Positions 53,686-63,255 are shown, numbered from the stretch's first letter. The stretch is 64,000 nucleotides of DNA from Chromohalobacter canadensis (GCF_029544075.1 NZ_JAJQJH010000001.1:620001-684000), one strand, 5' to 3'. Translations and numbers: made by a program. The notes: generated by a model not told the origin, from the letters alone.

Positions 53686-53692
53686 AACGAAG

Positions 53693-55258
53693 ATGTTTGA
53701 TCTGGGACGCGGCTTCCTTGCCACGGTCGAGCGGCGTCCGCACGCCGTTGCGATCAGTGATGGACGGACACAAAAGACCTACGCGCAGTGGTATGCGGAC
53801 ATCCAGAGCGTGGCACGCCACCTCCGACGGCTGGGGCTCGGTAAAGGGGACCGGCTGGTGATGTCCATGCACAATCGCTGGCAGTTGGCCACTCTGTACT
53901 GGGCCTGTCAGTTTGCGGGGATCATTGCCACGCCGGTGAACTGGCGTTCTACAACGCTGGATATTCGTTACTACTTGAAGAACTCGGGTGCCAAGGCCAT
54001 CGCCCATGACGATGCGGCCGCCGAGGCGGTGCAGGCGTGTGTCGAGGCGCATCAAGTACTGCGCATCGTGGTCGGTGACGTAACGCCTCCGGGTGCGATT
54101 GCCTTCGATTCACTGCTCGGCATGGACGGTGAGACGTTGTTGATGGCAACGCCCGACGATTACTCGATGATGCTCTATACCTCGGGGACCACCGGCAGGC
54201 CCAAGGGAGTGCCGCGTCGGCATCGTGTCGAGCGGGCCGCAACGGTCGCGTACGTCGCCCAGAATCTGTATCGCCATGATGAGACCATGTTGGGCGTGAT
54301 GCCGCTTTACCACGCTACGGGCGTACGCGCGCTCCAGGCGATGGCGATGGTTGATGGGCGCTTCGTGTGTATTCCCAAGTTTGAGCCGGAGGCGACACTC
54401 GAAGCCATCGAGCGTGAACGAGTCACTAGCCTCAACTTGGTGCCGACCCTCTACCACATGCTGCTTGAAGCGCCGGGATTCGCCCCCCATAGGGTTGCCA
54501 GCATCGACAAGATCGGATTTGCTGGCGCCCCCATGAGTGCGGGATTGATTGCGCGCGTCGAGGTGGCTTTCCAACCCAGCTTGTTCGTCAACCAGTATGG
54601 TTGTTCGGAACTCTATGCTTTGACGGTCGACCAGCATGCCAACCATAAACCTGGCTCGTCGGGACGCGCGGCGCTCAACCAGCGGTTGCGGGTGATCAAG
54701 ATCGGAGCTACGTCGCCGGAGATGTGTGTGTCTCCAGGTACTGAAGGCGAAGTCATCGCCGATATGAGCGGGGACGAGGCATTCGAGGGCTACTGGCAGT
54801 GCCCCGAGGCGGACAGCAAAGCCCTGATAGAGGGGTGGTACTTCACCGGTGACACGGGGTATTTCGATGACGATGGGGATTTGTTCGTCACCGGGCGCGT
54901 CGACGACCTGATTAATTCCGGAGGCGAGAACATCAGCCCGCTGGAAATCGAAAATGTGCTGTCGCTGCATCCGCAGGTCGAGGAAGTTGCGGTGGTGGGG
55001 CTTCCCGACGATAAGTGGGGGCAAGTGGTGACGGCGTTCATCAAGGCACGTAGCGCCGTCGATGAGCGGGAACTCGGGCGTTATTGCCTGGACGCTGGAC
55101 TGACGCGCTTCAAGTGTCCGCGCGGCTATCGCTTCATCGAGGAACTGCCCAAGTCGCCGGTGGGCAAGGTCTTGCGTCGCATGCTGCGTGTACCGCCGAC
55201 CGTGATGCCCGATGTGCAGGGCGCGCCGTCCCGGCAGGCTAACGCTACCATGGGATAA
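53693..55258 (+). CDS. AMP-dependent acyl/aryl-CoA synthetase
   Basis: A 521-residue ANL-family ligase with the P-loop LYTSGTTGRPKGVPRRH, GCSELYALT, YFTGDTGYFDDDGDLFVTGRVDDLINSGGENISP and the C-terminal lysine in PKSPVGKVLRRML. This class makes CoA thioesters of fatty or aromatic acids through acyl-adenylates. The substrate cannot be fixed; the size and motifs are near benzoate- and chlorobenzoate-type ligases. No pathway partners are adjacent. The ribosome-binding site CAGGAGA lies in a predicted hairpin. Confidence 0.87.
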   Translation: MFDLGRGFLATVERRPHAVAISDGRTQKTYAQWYADIQSVARHLRRLGLGKGDRLVMSMHNRWQLATLYWACQFAGIIATPVNWRSTTLDIRYYLKNSGAKAIAHDDAAAEAVQACVEAHQVLRIVVGDVTPPGAIAFDSLLGMDGETLLMATPDDYSMMLYTSGTTGRPKGVPRRHRVERAATVAYVAQNLYRHDETMLGVMPLYHATGVRALQAMAMVDGRFVCIPKFEPEATLEAIERERVTSLNLVPTLYHMLLEAPGFAPHRVASIDKIGFAGAPMSAGLIARVEVAFQPSLFVNQYGCSELYALTVDQHANHKPGSSGRAALNQRLRVIKIGATSPEMCVSPGTEGEVIADMSGDEAFEGYWQCPEADSKALIEGWYFTGDTGYFDDDGDLFVTGRVDDLINSGGENISPLEIENVLSLHPQVEEVAVVGLPDDKWGQVVTAFIKARSAVDERELGRYCLDAGLTRFKCPRGYRFIEELPKSPVGKVLRRMLRVPPTVMPDVQGAPSRQANATMG

Positions 55259-55520
55259 TGCCGCATGCGGGAGGAGGGTGCGCGGGCCATATGACTGAGT
55301 GCTGAGGAGATCGCTGTCTTGGTCTTGGCCCCTTGCTTTGCGCTAGAATGAATGCACGTGTCCAGTCCTTGGCGATAATCGCCTCGATAGTAAGGGACGA
55401 TTTCTCTGGATACGCGATTCGGGCTTCAATGCAAGAGGTGGCGTCGGGCTTCGCCATGCCTGCCAGCGATCTAGCGTGAAGTTCGGCGTTTCCCTCTATC
55501 ACGGCAAGGTGGCGCGGCGC

Positions 55521-55955
55521 ATGTACGATATACGCAAGCTATTGTTCATCTGCTTGGCTGGCGTCAGCTTCTCTCTGGGCGTGATCGGTTTGTTCCTGCC
55601 GATCATGCCCACGACCTGTTTCATGCTGGTGGCGGTCTGGGCGGCCTCGAAAAGCTCACCGCGTTTCGCCAACTGGATTCGTCGTCATCCGCGCTTTGGT
55701 CCCTCCATTCTCGCCTGGGAGCGCGAACGCGCCATTCCCCGTCACGCCAAATGGATGGCGTGCGTCATGCTGGCTGTCTCGATGGGCGTGATCGCCTTCA
55801 CGGTCGATTCACTCGTGCTGCGTGTGGCGTTGATCATTGGTTTGATGGGGATCGCGGTGTGGATTTTGACCCGCCCGACACCGTCGCTGAGGCGTTGCCC
55901 GGTCTTGTCTTCTTTCGAGGAGTCTTCCTCCAGCCAGCGCCAAGAGTCTCGCTGA
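55521..55955 (+). CDS. ybaN: YbaN-like DUF454 membrane protein
   Basis: A 144-residue inner-membrane protein with hydrophobic segments at about 8-45 (LLFICLAGVSFSLGVIGLFLPIMPTTCFMLVAVWA) and 80-120, and the DUF454 motif FGPSILAWERERAIPRHAKW. Function is unknown; E. coli ybaN is a small member. ATG 55521 is preferred, with AAGGTGG upstream, over GTG 55476. The 262 bases before it hold no other gene. Confidence 0.82.
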   Translation: MYDIRKLLFICLAGVSFSLGVIGLFLPIMPTTCFMLVAVWAASKSSPRFANWIRRHPRFGPSILAWERERAIPRHAKWMACVMLAVSMGVIAFTVDSLVLRVALIIGLMGIAVWILTRPTPSLRRCPVLSSFEESSSSQRQESR

Positions 55956-56099
55956 GAGCGCGATGAAGCGCGGCATTGACCGCACTTTTGAGCCGACTCC
56001 ACCGGACGCCGTACAATGCTCGGCATGTGCTTCGCGTTTTGCGCGCGAGGCGATGTCTTGGGGGCGAGTGCACACCCCGATCTCAAGGAGCGTCGATCA

Positions 56100-58739
56100 A
56101 TGTCCGAACCGCAAGCGACCCATCTCAAGGATTACCTGCCGCCCGCTTATCGGGTGACGCATACCGAGCTGAAATTTGACCTGGCCCCCTCGGCGACCAC
56201 CGTAACGGCACGTCTGCATGTCGAGCGCCATCCTGAGCGCGAGGCGGGGCTTCCGCTACGTTTCGCCGGTGACAAACTGTCGTTGGTGCGCATTGCCGTG
56301 GATGGTCAGGAGCTGGAATCCGACGAGTATGAGGTCGATGACGCAGGCCTGACCATCGCCAGCGTGCCGGAGCGCTTTTTGCTGGATACCGAGGTGTCGA
56401 TCGACCCAGCCGCCAATACCGCCCTCGAGGGGCTCTATGTTTCCAGCGGCATGTTCTGCACTCAGTGCGAACCGGAAGGCTTTCGCCGCATCACCTTTTA
56501 TCCCGACCGCCCGGATGTCATGGCGACCTTCTCCACCACGGTGGTGGGCGACAAGGCCGAGGCGCCGGTGCTCCTCTCCAACGGCAATCCAGTTGAAAGC
56601 GGCGAGTTGCCGGGAGGCCGGCATTTCGTGACCTGGGAAGATCCTCATCCCAAGCCGAGTTATCTGTTTGCCCTGGTGGCGGGCAAGCTCGAGAAGGTCG
56701 AGGACCGCTTCACGACCATGAGCGGACGCGATGTCACGCTGCAGATTTGGGTCGAGCCGGAAAATCTCGACAAGACCGACCATGCCATGTCGTCGCTCAA
56801 GCGTGCCATGCGCTGGGATGAAGAGACCTACGGCCGTGAATACGATCTCGACCGCTTCATGATCGTCGCCGTCAACGACTTCAACATGGGCGCCATGGAG
56901 AACAAGGGGCTCAATATCTTTAACTCGGCGGCGGTGCTTACGCACCCGCAGACCGCTACCGATGCGGCCTTCCAGCGGGTGGAAGGCATCGTTGCCCATG
57001 AGTACTTCCATAACTGGTCGGGCAATCGCGTGACTTGCCGCGACTGGTTTCAGCTCTCGCTGAAGGAAGGCTTTACCGTCTTTCGCGATCAGAGCTTTTC
57101 CGCCGACGTCAATTCAGCGCCGGTCAAACGCATCGAAGACGTTTCGTTCTTCCGCACCGCGCAGTTCGCCGAAGACGCTGGTCCGACAGCGCATCCCGTG
57201 CGTCCCGATCATTACATCGAGATCTCCAACTTCTACACCCTGACGATTTACGAGAAGGGCGCCGAGATCGTGCGCATGCTGCGTCATCTCCTCGGTTGGG
57301 AGACGTTCCGTCAGGGCTCGGATCTGTACTTCGCGCGCTTCGACGGCCAGGCCGTGACCATCGAGGATTTTGTCGACTGCATGGCGGAAGTCTCGGGGCT
57401 CGATTTGAGCCAGTTCATGCGCTGGTATTCCCAGGCGGGCACGCCGGAGATCGACGCCCATGGCGAATACGACTACGCCAAGTGCGAGTATCATCTGCGG
57501 CTTTCGCAGCGCACACCGCCCACCCCCGGCCAGGCGGAGAAGCAACCGCTGCACATTCCGGTACGCATGGGGCTGGTGGGTACCAAGTCCGGGAACGACA
57601 TGGCATTGACGCTGGACGGTGAACCGTTGGGCCATGAGACGGTGCTGCATCTGCGCGACACTGAACAGACGTATGTCTTCACCGACATCGACGAGGCGCC
57701 GACGCCGTCACTGTTGCGCGGTTTCTCGGCGCCGGTCTACCTGCGCTATCCGTATTCGCGCGAGGAGCTGTCGTTCCTGCTCACCCATGACGCGGACGAT
57801 TTCAACCGCTGGGACGCGGGGCAGCGGCTGACAATGTTGGCCCTCGATGATCTCATCGCCGCGCATCGCAATGGGGTTGAAAAGGTCATGGATAGCCGTG
57901 TCATCGATGCGTATCGGCGCCTTTTGACCACCGAGACCGACGACAAGGCGGTGCTCGCCGAGATGCTAACGCTGCCCTCAGAGGCTTACATCGCCGAGCA
58001 GCAGCCGATGGTCGATGTGGATGCCATCCACGCCGCGCGAGTCTTTGTCAAGCAGTCGCTTGCCACGGCCTTGCGTGACGAATTCCTGGCCATGCATGAA
58101 GCCCACCGCAGCGATGAGCCCTACGCGCCGGAGCCGGATCAGATCGCGCGGCGTCGGGTGAAGAATGTGGCGCTCGAATACCTGATGAGCATCGAGGATG
58201 ACGAGGGCGTGGCACTGGCCGAGGCGCAGGTCGACGCCGAGGACAACATGACCGATGTGCGTGCCGCCTTGACGATGCTGGTGCACAGCTCGCGCAGTGA
58301 CATTGCCGAGCCGGCGCTCAAGGCGTTCGGCGAGAAGTGGGCGCATGATCCGCTGGTAATGAATCAGTGGTTCACCATCCAGGTCACGCGCCCGCAGGAG
58401 GATGTGCTGGAACGCGTCAAATACTTGATGGCGCATCCGTTGTTCTCGCTCAAGAACCCCAACAAGGTGCGCGCGCTGATCGGTGCCTTCGCGGCGCAGA
58501 ACCGCGTCAACTTCCATCGTCTCGACGGTGAAGGTTATCGCCTACTGGCGGATGTGGTGATCGAGCTCAACAGCCTCAATCCTGAGATCGCCGCGCGCAT
58601 CATTACGCCGTTGACGCGTTGGCAGCGTTTCGACGAGCAGCGTCAGGCGCTGATGAAAGCCGAGCTCGAGCGCATCCGTGCCGAGGACCTCTCGCCCAAC
58701 GTTTATGAGATGGTCGAGCGCGCACTGGCCGAGGCCTGA
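56100..58739 (+). CDS. pepN: Aminopeptidase N (M1 family)
   Basis: An 879-residue zinc aminopeptidase for general peptide turnover in the cytoplasm. The exopeptidase motif GAMEN is at 264-268, and the zinc site HEYFHNW (H300, E301, H304) is followed by the downstream glutamate in SLKEGFTVFRDQ. The length agrees with bacterial PepN (870). ATG 56100 follows AAGGAGCG; the longer upstream frame lacks similarity. A strong bidirectional terminator follows. Confidence 0.96.
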   Translation: MSEPQATHLKDYLPPAYRVTHTELKFDLAPSATTVTARLHVERHPEREAGLPLRFAGDKLSLVRIAVDGQELESDEYEVDDAGLTIASVPERFLLDTEVSIDPAANTALEGLYVSSGMFCTQCEPEGFRRITFYPDRPDVMATFSTTVVGDKAEAPVLLSNGNPVESGELPGGRHFVTWEDPHPKPSYLFALVAGKLEKVEDRFTTMSGRDVTLQIWVEPENLDKTDHAMSSLKRAMRWDEETYGREYDLDRFMIVAVNDFNMGAMENKGLNIFNSAAVLTHPQTATDAAFQRVEGIVAHEYFHNWSGNRVTCRDWFQLSLKEGFTVFRDQSFSADVNSAPVKRIEDVSFFRTAQFAEDAGPTAHPVRPDHYIEISNFYTLTIYEKGAEIVRMLRHLLGWETFRQGSDLYFARFDGQAVTIEDFVDCMAEVSGLDLSQFMRWYSQAGTPEIDAHGEYDYAKCEYHLRLSQRTPPTPGQAEKQPLHIPVRMGLVGTKSGNDMALTLDGEPLGHETVLHLRDTEQTYVFTDIDEAPTPSLLRGFSAPVYLRYPYSREELSFLLTHDADDFNRWDAGQRLTMLALDDLIAAHRNGVEKVMDSRVIDAYRRLLTTETDDKAVLAEMLTLPSEAYIAEQQPMVDVDAIHAARVFVKQSLATALRDEFLAMHEAHRSDEPYAPEPDQIARRRVKNVALEYLMSIEDDEGVALAEAQVDAEDNMTDVRAALTMLVHSSRSDIAEPALKAFGEKWAHDPLVMNQWFTIQVTRPQEDVLERVKYLMAHPLFSLKNPNKVRALIGAFAAQNRVNFHRLDGEGYRLLADVVIELNSLNPEIAARIITPLTRWQRFDEQRQALMKAELERIRAEDLSPNVYEMVERALAEA

Positions 58740-58766
58740 TGGCCGACATCGCATGAGTGCGACGCT

Positions 58767-58796
58767 AAAACGCCGCTGCCCAGGCAGCGGCGTTTT
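58767..58796. terminator. Bidirectional intrinsic terminator after pepN
   Basis: AAAACGCCGCTGCC (58767-58780) pairs perfectly with GGCAGCGGCGTTTT (58783-58796). The A-run before and T-run after allow termination from both the pepN and the minus-strand side. Confidence 0.88.
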
Positions 58797-58823
58797 CATG
58801 TAGGGCCGTTGCAGCCAAACGCT

Positions 58824-59117
58824 TCAACGAATGAGCCAGCCGAGTACCAGCAAGCCAAGAAACAGCCATACGATACCGCCGACGAAGGCGCGCCGGGCAA
58901 GTGCACGAATCCCTTTGTAGAGCATCCACACACCGATGATCAGCACGATCAGGTTGATGAGCGAGGGATCTACGCCCAGCGAGCGGGCGAGGCCGTCGAA
59001 GAAACGGTCGATCGCTACCCACAATCCTGCGAATAGCGTGGAGAGAGCGTCGACGACAACGCGCAAGGCATCACCGAGGAACTCGCCGAGCCAGTGGAAG
59101 AATCTGTCGATCTGCAT
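58824..59117 (-). CDS. Small hypothetical membrane protein
   Basis: A 97-residue protein of unrecognised family. Two membrane segments are predicted at about 55-66 (LIVLIIGVWMLYKG) and 77-95 (AFVGGIVWLFLGLLVLGWLI), preceded by an amphipathic N-terminal half rich in F, L and D. AAAAGGATG is well placed before the ATG. It is bounded downstream by the pepN bidirectional terminator, which supports a real transcription unit. No function is assigned. Confidence 0.7.
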   Translation of the reverse strand: MQIDRFFHWLGEFLGDALRVVVDALSTLFAGLWVAIDRFFDGLARSLGVDPSLINLIVLIIGVWMLYKGIRALARRAFVGGIVWLFLGLLVLGWLIR

Positions 59118-59306
59118 GTCACATCCTTTTTGTGAGCGTGCTTAGGTGAGCGTCTCGTCCTTGTGCTGTCGAGCGCATGGTTGTGGGTCCGTCATTCTAA
59201 GCGGCAAGGCGCCAGGATGGCAGGGGCGCCTTGGGAAGAGGTGGCCTTTATGCTTTTCTTCTTGCATGCTGAAGGAGTCATGCATTGGCTGGCGGCCATA
59301 GGCGAT

Positions 59307-59333
59307 GCAAGTTTATGGCGCCCTAGCCGATAA
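59307..59333 (+). promoter_or_regulatory. Sigma-28 (FliA) promoter before the YjfB-like motility gene
   Basis: GCAAGTTT (59307-59314), exactly 11 bases, then GCCGATAA (59326-59333). This compares with the FliA consensus TAAAGTTT-N11-GCCGATAA: 6 of 8 and 8 of 8 matches with correct spacing. It lies 45 bases before the ATG. The remaining bases of 59118-59306 show no gene. Confidence 0.8.
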
Positions 59334-59378
59334 CTAGAGGGCGTAAAGCGCATTCATTCACTTGAAGGGAGAAGCTTC

Positions 59379-59582
59379 ATGGATTCATCCGTGAACGCAG
59401 CCGTGGGAACTGCGATGGCGTTGCAACAGCATAACGCCGATCAGCAGTCTCAGATGGGCCTGCTCAAGGAGTCGCTCAACAATCAGGCGTCACACGTGTC
59501 GCAACTGATGGAAGCGGTTTCCCCCCAGCAGTCTCTGGCGACGACCGGCACCGTGGGTACGCAGGTCAATACCTACGCCTGA
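59379..59582 (+). CDS. YjfB-like putative motility protein
   Basis: A 67-residue protein resembling the YjfB putative motility family: MDSSVNAAVGTAMALQQHNADQQSQMGLLKESLNNQASHVSQLMEAV. The region is Q-rich and helical, followed by a short flexible tail ending VNTYA. AGGGAGAAG precedes the ATG. The sigma-28 promoter upstream supports expression with late flagellar genes. Its molecular role is unknown, and no other motility gene is in the window. Confidence 0.78.
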   Translation: MDSSVNAAVGTAMALQQHNADQQSQMGLLKESLNNQASHVSQLMEAVSPQQSLATTGTVGTQVNTYA

Positions 59583-59602
59583 GCCTAGGATAGGCTGGTC
59601 AA

Positions 59603-59637
59603 GAATGCCGTGGCGCCAAGCGTCGCGGCATTCTTTG
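59603..59637 (+). terminator. Probable terminator after the YjfB-like gene
   Basis: AATGCCG...CGGCATT (59604-59632) forms a stem with an internal bulge, followed by CTTTG. The 137 bases beyond hold no gene. Confidence 0.55.
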
Positions 59638-59769
59638 TCAGGCCATGCCCAAGTCAGGAAGCCTTAGTCCGCGTCATGGGCTCATGATGTGCAACCCGCC
59701 GTTGATTACGGGGCCATGGCTTGTTGCAAGGGACATGCTGGTGTCGTCGAGCCTTCACACCGTATCAGG

Positions 59770-60540
59770 CTATTTGTCCCCCTTGTAGCGTGCCACGGTC
59801 TCCTTGGCAGCCTGTCGCAACAGGCTGATGTCGATGCCCACAGCGATGAAATCGAATCCCCAGTCGGCATAGCGTTTGGCGTCTTCCTCGACGGGGGCCA
59901 GGATGCCGGCGGCCTTTCCGGCGGCGTGGGTTGCGTCCAGGGTGTGTCGAATCATCGCCTGGACCTCGGGATGATTGGGGTTGCCGATATGCCCGATGTC
60001 GGTGGATAGGTCGAAGGGGCCGACGAACACGGCGTCGACGCCAGGGGTGGCGGCAATGGCCTCGGCGTTGTCGACTCCGCTGCGGGATTCCACCTGCACG
60101 ATCAGGCACAGTTCTTCATGAGCCGTCGCCATGTAGTCTTCTACCTCGCCCCAGCGCGTGGCACGTGTCAGGCCACCGCCGACGCCACGAAACCCCTGTG
60201 GTGGGTAACGTGTGGCGGCGACCAACTGGGCTGCCTGCTCGGCGGTGTCGACCATGGGGATCATCAGCGTCTGGGTGCCGATGTCGAGCAGTTGCTTGAT
60301 CAGGGCGGGGTCATGGTTGACGGCACGCACGACTGGAGCGCAGGGATAGGCGGCAACCGCCTGCAATTGGCCAAGTATTGTGGGTACGGTGTTGGGTGCA
60401 TGTTCGCCGTCAATCAATAGCCAATCGAAGCCTGTGGTGGCCAGAATCTCCCCAGCGTAGCCAGTGGCGAAACCGGCCCAGCATCCATAGCGGGTATCGC
60501 CTGTCAGTGATGCCTTGAAAGGGTTGCGGGGTAATTGCAT
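59770..60540 (-). CDS. HpcH/HpaI-family aldolase
   Basis: A 256-residue class II pyruvate aldolase. Motifs are GCWAGFATGYAGEILATTGFDWLLIDGEHAPN, TLMIPMVDTAEQA, GFRGVGGGLTRATRWG (arginine for pyruvate) and VQVESRSGVDNAEAIAATPGVDAVFVGPFDLS (metal-binding glutamate and aspartate). Family substrates include 4-hydroxy-2-oxoheptanedioate and 2-keto-3-deoxy-sugar acids. The 256-residue size is near HpaI or GarL. No catabolic partners are adjacent. A LysR-type gene lies upstream on the same strand. Confidence 0.87.
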   Translation of the reverse strand: MQLPRNPFKASLTGDTRYGCWAGFATGYAGEILATTGFDWLLIDGEHAPNTVPTILGQLQAVAAYPCAPVVRAVNHDPALIKQLLDIGTQTLMIPMVDTAEQAAQLVAATRYPPQGFRGVGGGLTRATRWGEVEDYMATAHEELCLIVQVESRSGVDNAEAIAATPGVDAVFVGPFDLSTDIGHIGNPNHPEVQAMIRHTLDATHAAGKAAGILAPVEEDAKRYADWGFDFIAVGIDISLLRQAAKETVARYKGDK

Positions 60541-60622
60541 GCTACGTTTCCTTTTTCGTTAGATGACTATTGCATACAAAAAACGTAACAGGCTTTCGAC
60601 GAATCAACCATTGCACCAGTGT

Positions 60623-61519
60623 CTACATCGCCCTCCGCCGCAGGAACTCTACCACCGCGCGGGTGGCCGGGCTCATGTGCCGGTTGCGGTAATAGTAGGC
60701 GAAGACCCCGCGATGGCGGGGAGCCCACTCCTCCAGGACGGGCAGCAGCAAGCCGTCGTCGATCATCGGCTGCAGTCGGTGCTCGAGCCACATGGCAATG
60801 CCGATCCCATCCATCGCCGCGCGCACGGCCGCACTGCGATCATTGAAGATCATCGGTCCTTGCACGGCGATCGACAGGGGAATGCCGTCCTTCTCGAACT
60901 CCCAGGCATAGGGCTCGCCATCGACCTGCTTGCGCCAATTGAGACAGGCGTGATGCGCCAATTCCTGCGGATGAGAGGGCAGCCCATGCGCCGCGGCATA
61001 GCTGGGCGAAGCCACCGCCAACTGGCGCAGGTCCGGTCCGACCGGCACGGCGACCGTATCGGGGTGGAGGTATTCGCCTAGCCGGAACCCTAAATCATAG
61101 CGCTCGCTCACGATGTCGACACAAACCTCCTCAAGATGGATGTCGAGCAGGATATGCGGGTAGGTCCTGTGAAGATCCGCGAGGCAGGGCGCGATGACGT
61201 CGTCGTAAGCATCGCGCGAGATCACGATACGCACGGTGCCCGCAGGCGACTGCCGATGTTCCAGGAGATCCTGCGTAGCGGCGTCGATCTCATCAAAGGC
61301 GCCTTGGAGCCGTGACTTCAGCGCGTTGCCTTGGTCCGTCAGCGAGACACTGCGCGTGGTGCGGTGCAGTAGCTGCACGCCGACGCGCGCCTCCAGCCGC
61401 CGGATTATTGCGCTCATCGCCGAAGCGCTGACGCCTAGGGTACGCGCTCCACCGACAAAGCTGCCAGCTTCTGCCACGCAAAGAAAGGCGTCATAGTCCC
61501 GGATCAGATCTGAGCGCAT
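60623..61519 (-). CDS. LysR-family transcriptional regulator
   Basis: A 298-residue regulator with an N-terminal winged helix (YDAFLCVAEAGSFVGGARTLGVSASAMSAIIRRLEARVGVQLLHRTTRSVSLTDQG) and a periplasmic-binding-like effector domain. It is divergent from the short-chain dehydrogenase at 61631, its probable target, and upstream of the aldolase gene. The start region includes a perfect ATGGAT-T-ATCCAT dyad over the ATG. Confidence 0.9.
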   Translation of the reverse strand: MRSDLIRDYDAFLCVAEAGSFVGGARTLGVSASAMSAIIRRLEARVGVQLLHRTTRSVSLTDQGNALKSRLQGAFDEIDAATQDLLEHRQSPAGTVRIVISRDAYDDVIAPCLADLHRTYPHILLDIHLEEVCVDIVSERYDLGFRLGEYLHPDTVAVPVGPDLRQLAVASPSYAAAHGLPSHPQELAHHACLNWRKQVDGEPYAWEFEKDGIPLSIAVQGPMIFNDRSAAVRAAMDGIGIAMWLEHRLQPMIDDGLLLPVLEEWAPRHRGVFAYYYRNRHMSPATRAVVEFLRRRAM

Positions 61520-61630
61520 GGATTATCCATTCGAGATGCATAGTTCATGAAAGTTCGTGCGTATTTTATCCTGCTGTGCCGTCATTATATTAGGTGCTGC
61601 CAGACAATCCACAGCAGCAGGATGAATATC

Positions 61631-62365
61631 ATGAGCACTCAAGAGGCAACCAAGGTCGTCCTCGTGACCGGTGCCAACAAGGGCATCGGCTATGAGATCG
61701 CACGGCAGATCGGTCAGTCTGACGCCGTCGTGCTGATCGGCGCACGGAATTCCGAACGCGGTCAGGCCGCCGCTCGCGCGCTCGCCGAGGAGGGCATCAC
61801 AGCTTCCTGGTTGCCGCTGGATGTCACGGATGCGCAGAGCATCGACAACGCGGCGACCCGAATCGCAGAGACGCATGGATGGCTCGACATCCTCGTGAAC
61901 AATGCGGGCATCGGGGGTGCGGGAGATGGAACGCCCGGCAAGGCTTCGCTCGACGCGGTGCGACAGGTGTTCGAAACGAACTTCTTCGGCGCTCTGGCCG
62001 TTTCGCAAGCGATGCTGCCACTGCTCCATCGCGCCGAGGCCGGACGTATCGTTAACCTGTCGAGCAGCCTCGGTTCGCTCAAGCTTAACGGCGATCCCTC
62101 CTGGGAAGCCTATGACGTTAAACTGATCGGTTACAATGCGTCGAAGACCGCGCTGAACATGCTGACGGTGCAACTCGCAGCGGAGCTGCGTGACAGCCGT
62201 ATCACCGTTCAGTCCATCTGCCCCGGGCTCACGGCGACCGATCTAACCGGCCACACGGGCAATCGCCTGCCCGCCGAAGCCGCCATGGCCCCGGCGGGTG
62301 CCGCACTTGCCGACAGTGTCCGAACGGGAGGTTTTGCCGATGCACAGGGTGATCTTCCCTGGTGA
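61631..62365 (+). CDS. Short-chain dehydrogenase/reductase (carbonyl-reductase-like)
   Basis: A 244-residue SDR with the cofactor motif VTGANKGIGYEIA, NNAG (LVNNAGIGG), a catalytic serine (VNLSSSLGSL) and YNASK. The TGANKGIGYE form and the long insertion before the active tyrosine are typical of NADPH carbonyl-reductase-like SDRs. ATG 61631 follows AGGA; ATG 61622 is an alternative. It is divergent from the LysR gene. The substrate is unknown. The next 122 bases contain no gene. Confidence 0.88.
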   Translation: MSTQEATKVVLVTGANKGIGYEIARQIGQSDAVVLIGARNSERGQAAARALAEEGITASWLPLDVTDAQSIDNAATRIAETHGWLDILVNNAGIGGAGDGTPGKASLDAVRQVFETNFFGALAVSQAMLPLLHRAEAGRIVNLSSSLGSLKLNGDPSWEAYDVKLIGYNASKTALNMLTVQLAAELRDSRITVQSICPGLTATDLTGHTGNRLPAEAAMAPAGAALADSVRTGGFADAQGDLPW

Positions 62366-62487
62366 CTGTTTTCGCTGACAGCCTGACATTGACGTCAGGT
62401 GGCGATTTTGGACGCATGTGCTGGCTTCCTAAAAAGGGAGTCAGTCCATCAGTCGAGTATGACCTATCAAGGATTCATGCGGGAAAG

Positions 62488-63255
62488 CTAGTTGGTAGTC
62501 AATCCTCCATCGACGGCCAAGATCGACCCAGTAACCCAATGAGCTTGCTCCGACGCCAGAAATACTGCTGCGCCAGAGATATCGTCTGGCTCGCCAATGC
62601 GGCCGAGAGGGTAAATCGTCTTGATCATTTCAGAAAATCGCGTTTTTCCGTCTTCGGTAAGCTTCTCAAAATTCGACCGCACCAAGGGCGAATTAACAGT
62701 CCCAGGCGCAATAGCGTTGACTCGGACGCCTTTTGAGCCAATCTCATAGGCGAGAGATTTGGTGAAAGCGTTTATGGCTCCTTTGGTCAATGAATATGCC
62801 GTCGAGGGTCTCCCCGGCAACATGCGATGTGCAAAATAGGAGGAAATATTTATAACGTTTCCCTTACGCGCTTCAATTGCGTCGAGCAAGAACTGTGTCA
62901 GGACATAGGGCGCCTTTACGTTAAGGTTTAGATGTCGATCCAAATCGGTTTCGGCAGTTTCAGTGAATGGAGTGAAGCTTCCAGCGCCAGCGTTATTAAC
63001 CAGAATATCCACCTCTGACCAGATGGCGAGTATGTTTTGAGCCGTGTTTATAACCTCCTCTATATTTGACAAGTCGGCCGACAAAGTATTGACTTCGGTA
63101 TTGTATGAAGAAAGAACGCCAGCCGCTTCTCTGAGTTTTTCCTCATTGCGTGAAACCAGTAACAAGCTGGCACCGTTTTGGGCGTATGCTTTAGCAATTC
63201 CCAGGCCAATGCCGTCGCTGCCACCCGTAATTACTGCTCTTTTATTTGATAACAT
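62488..63255 (-). CDS. Short-chain dehydrogenase/reductase, AT-rich, probably acquired
   Basis: A 255-residue classical SDR: ITGGSDGIGLGIA, LVNNAGAGS, NISSYFAHR, YSLTK (catalytic Y and K), APGTVNSPLV and the end VTGSILAVDGGLTTN. ATG 63255 has an ideal AGGAGGT upstream. Base composition is clearly AT-richer than the rest of the window, with many A/T-ending codons, suggesting recent transfer. It is divergent from the LysR gene at 63437. The substrate is unknown. Confidence 0.88.
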   Translation of the reverse strand: MLSNKRAVITGGSDGIGLGIAKAYAQNGASLLLVSRNEEKLREAAGVLSSYNTEVNTLSADLSNIEEVINTAQNILAIWSEVDILVNNAGAGSFTPFTETAETDLDRHLNLNVKAPYVLTQFLLDAIEARKGNVINISSYFAHRMLPGRPSTAYSLTKGAINAFTKSLAYEIGSKGVRVNAIAPGTVNSPLVRSNFEKLTEDGKTRFSEMIKTIYPLGRIGEPDDISGAAVFLASEQAHWVTGSILAVDGGLTTN

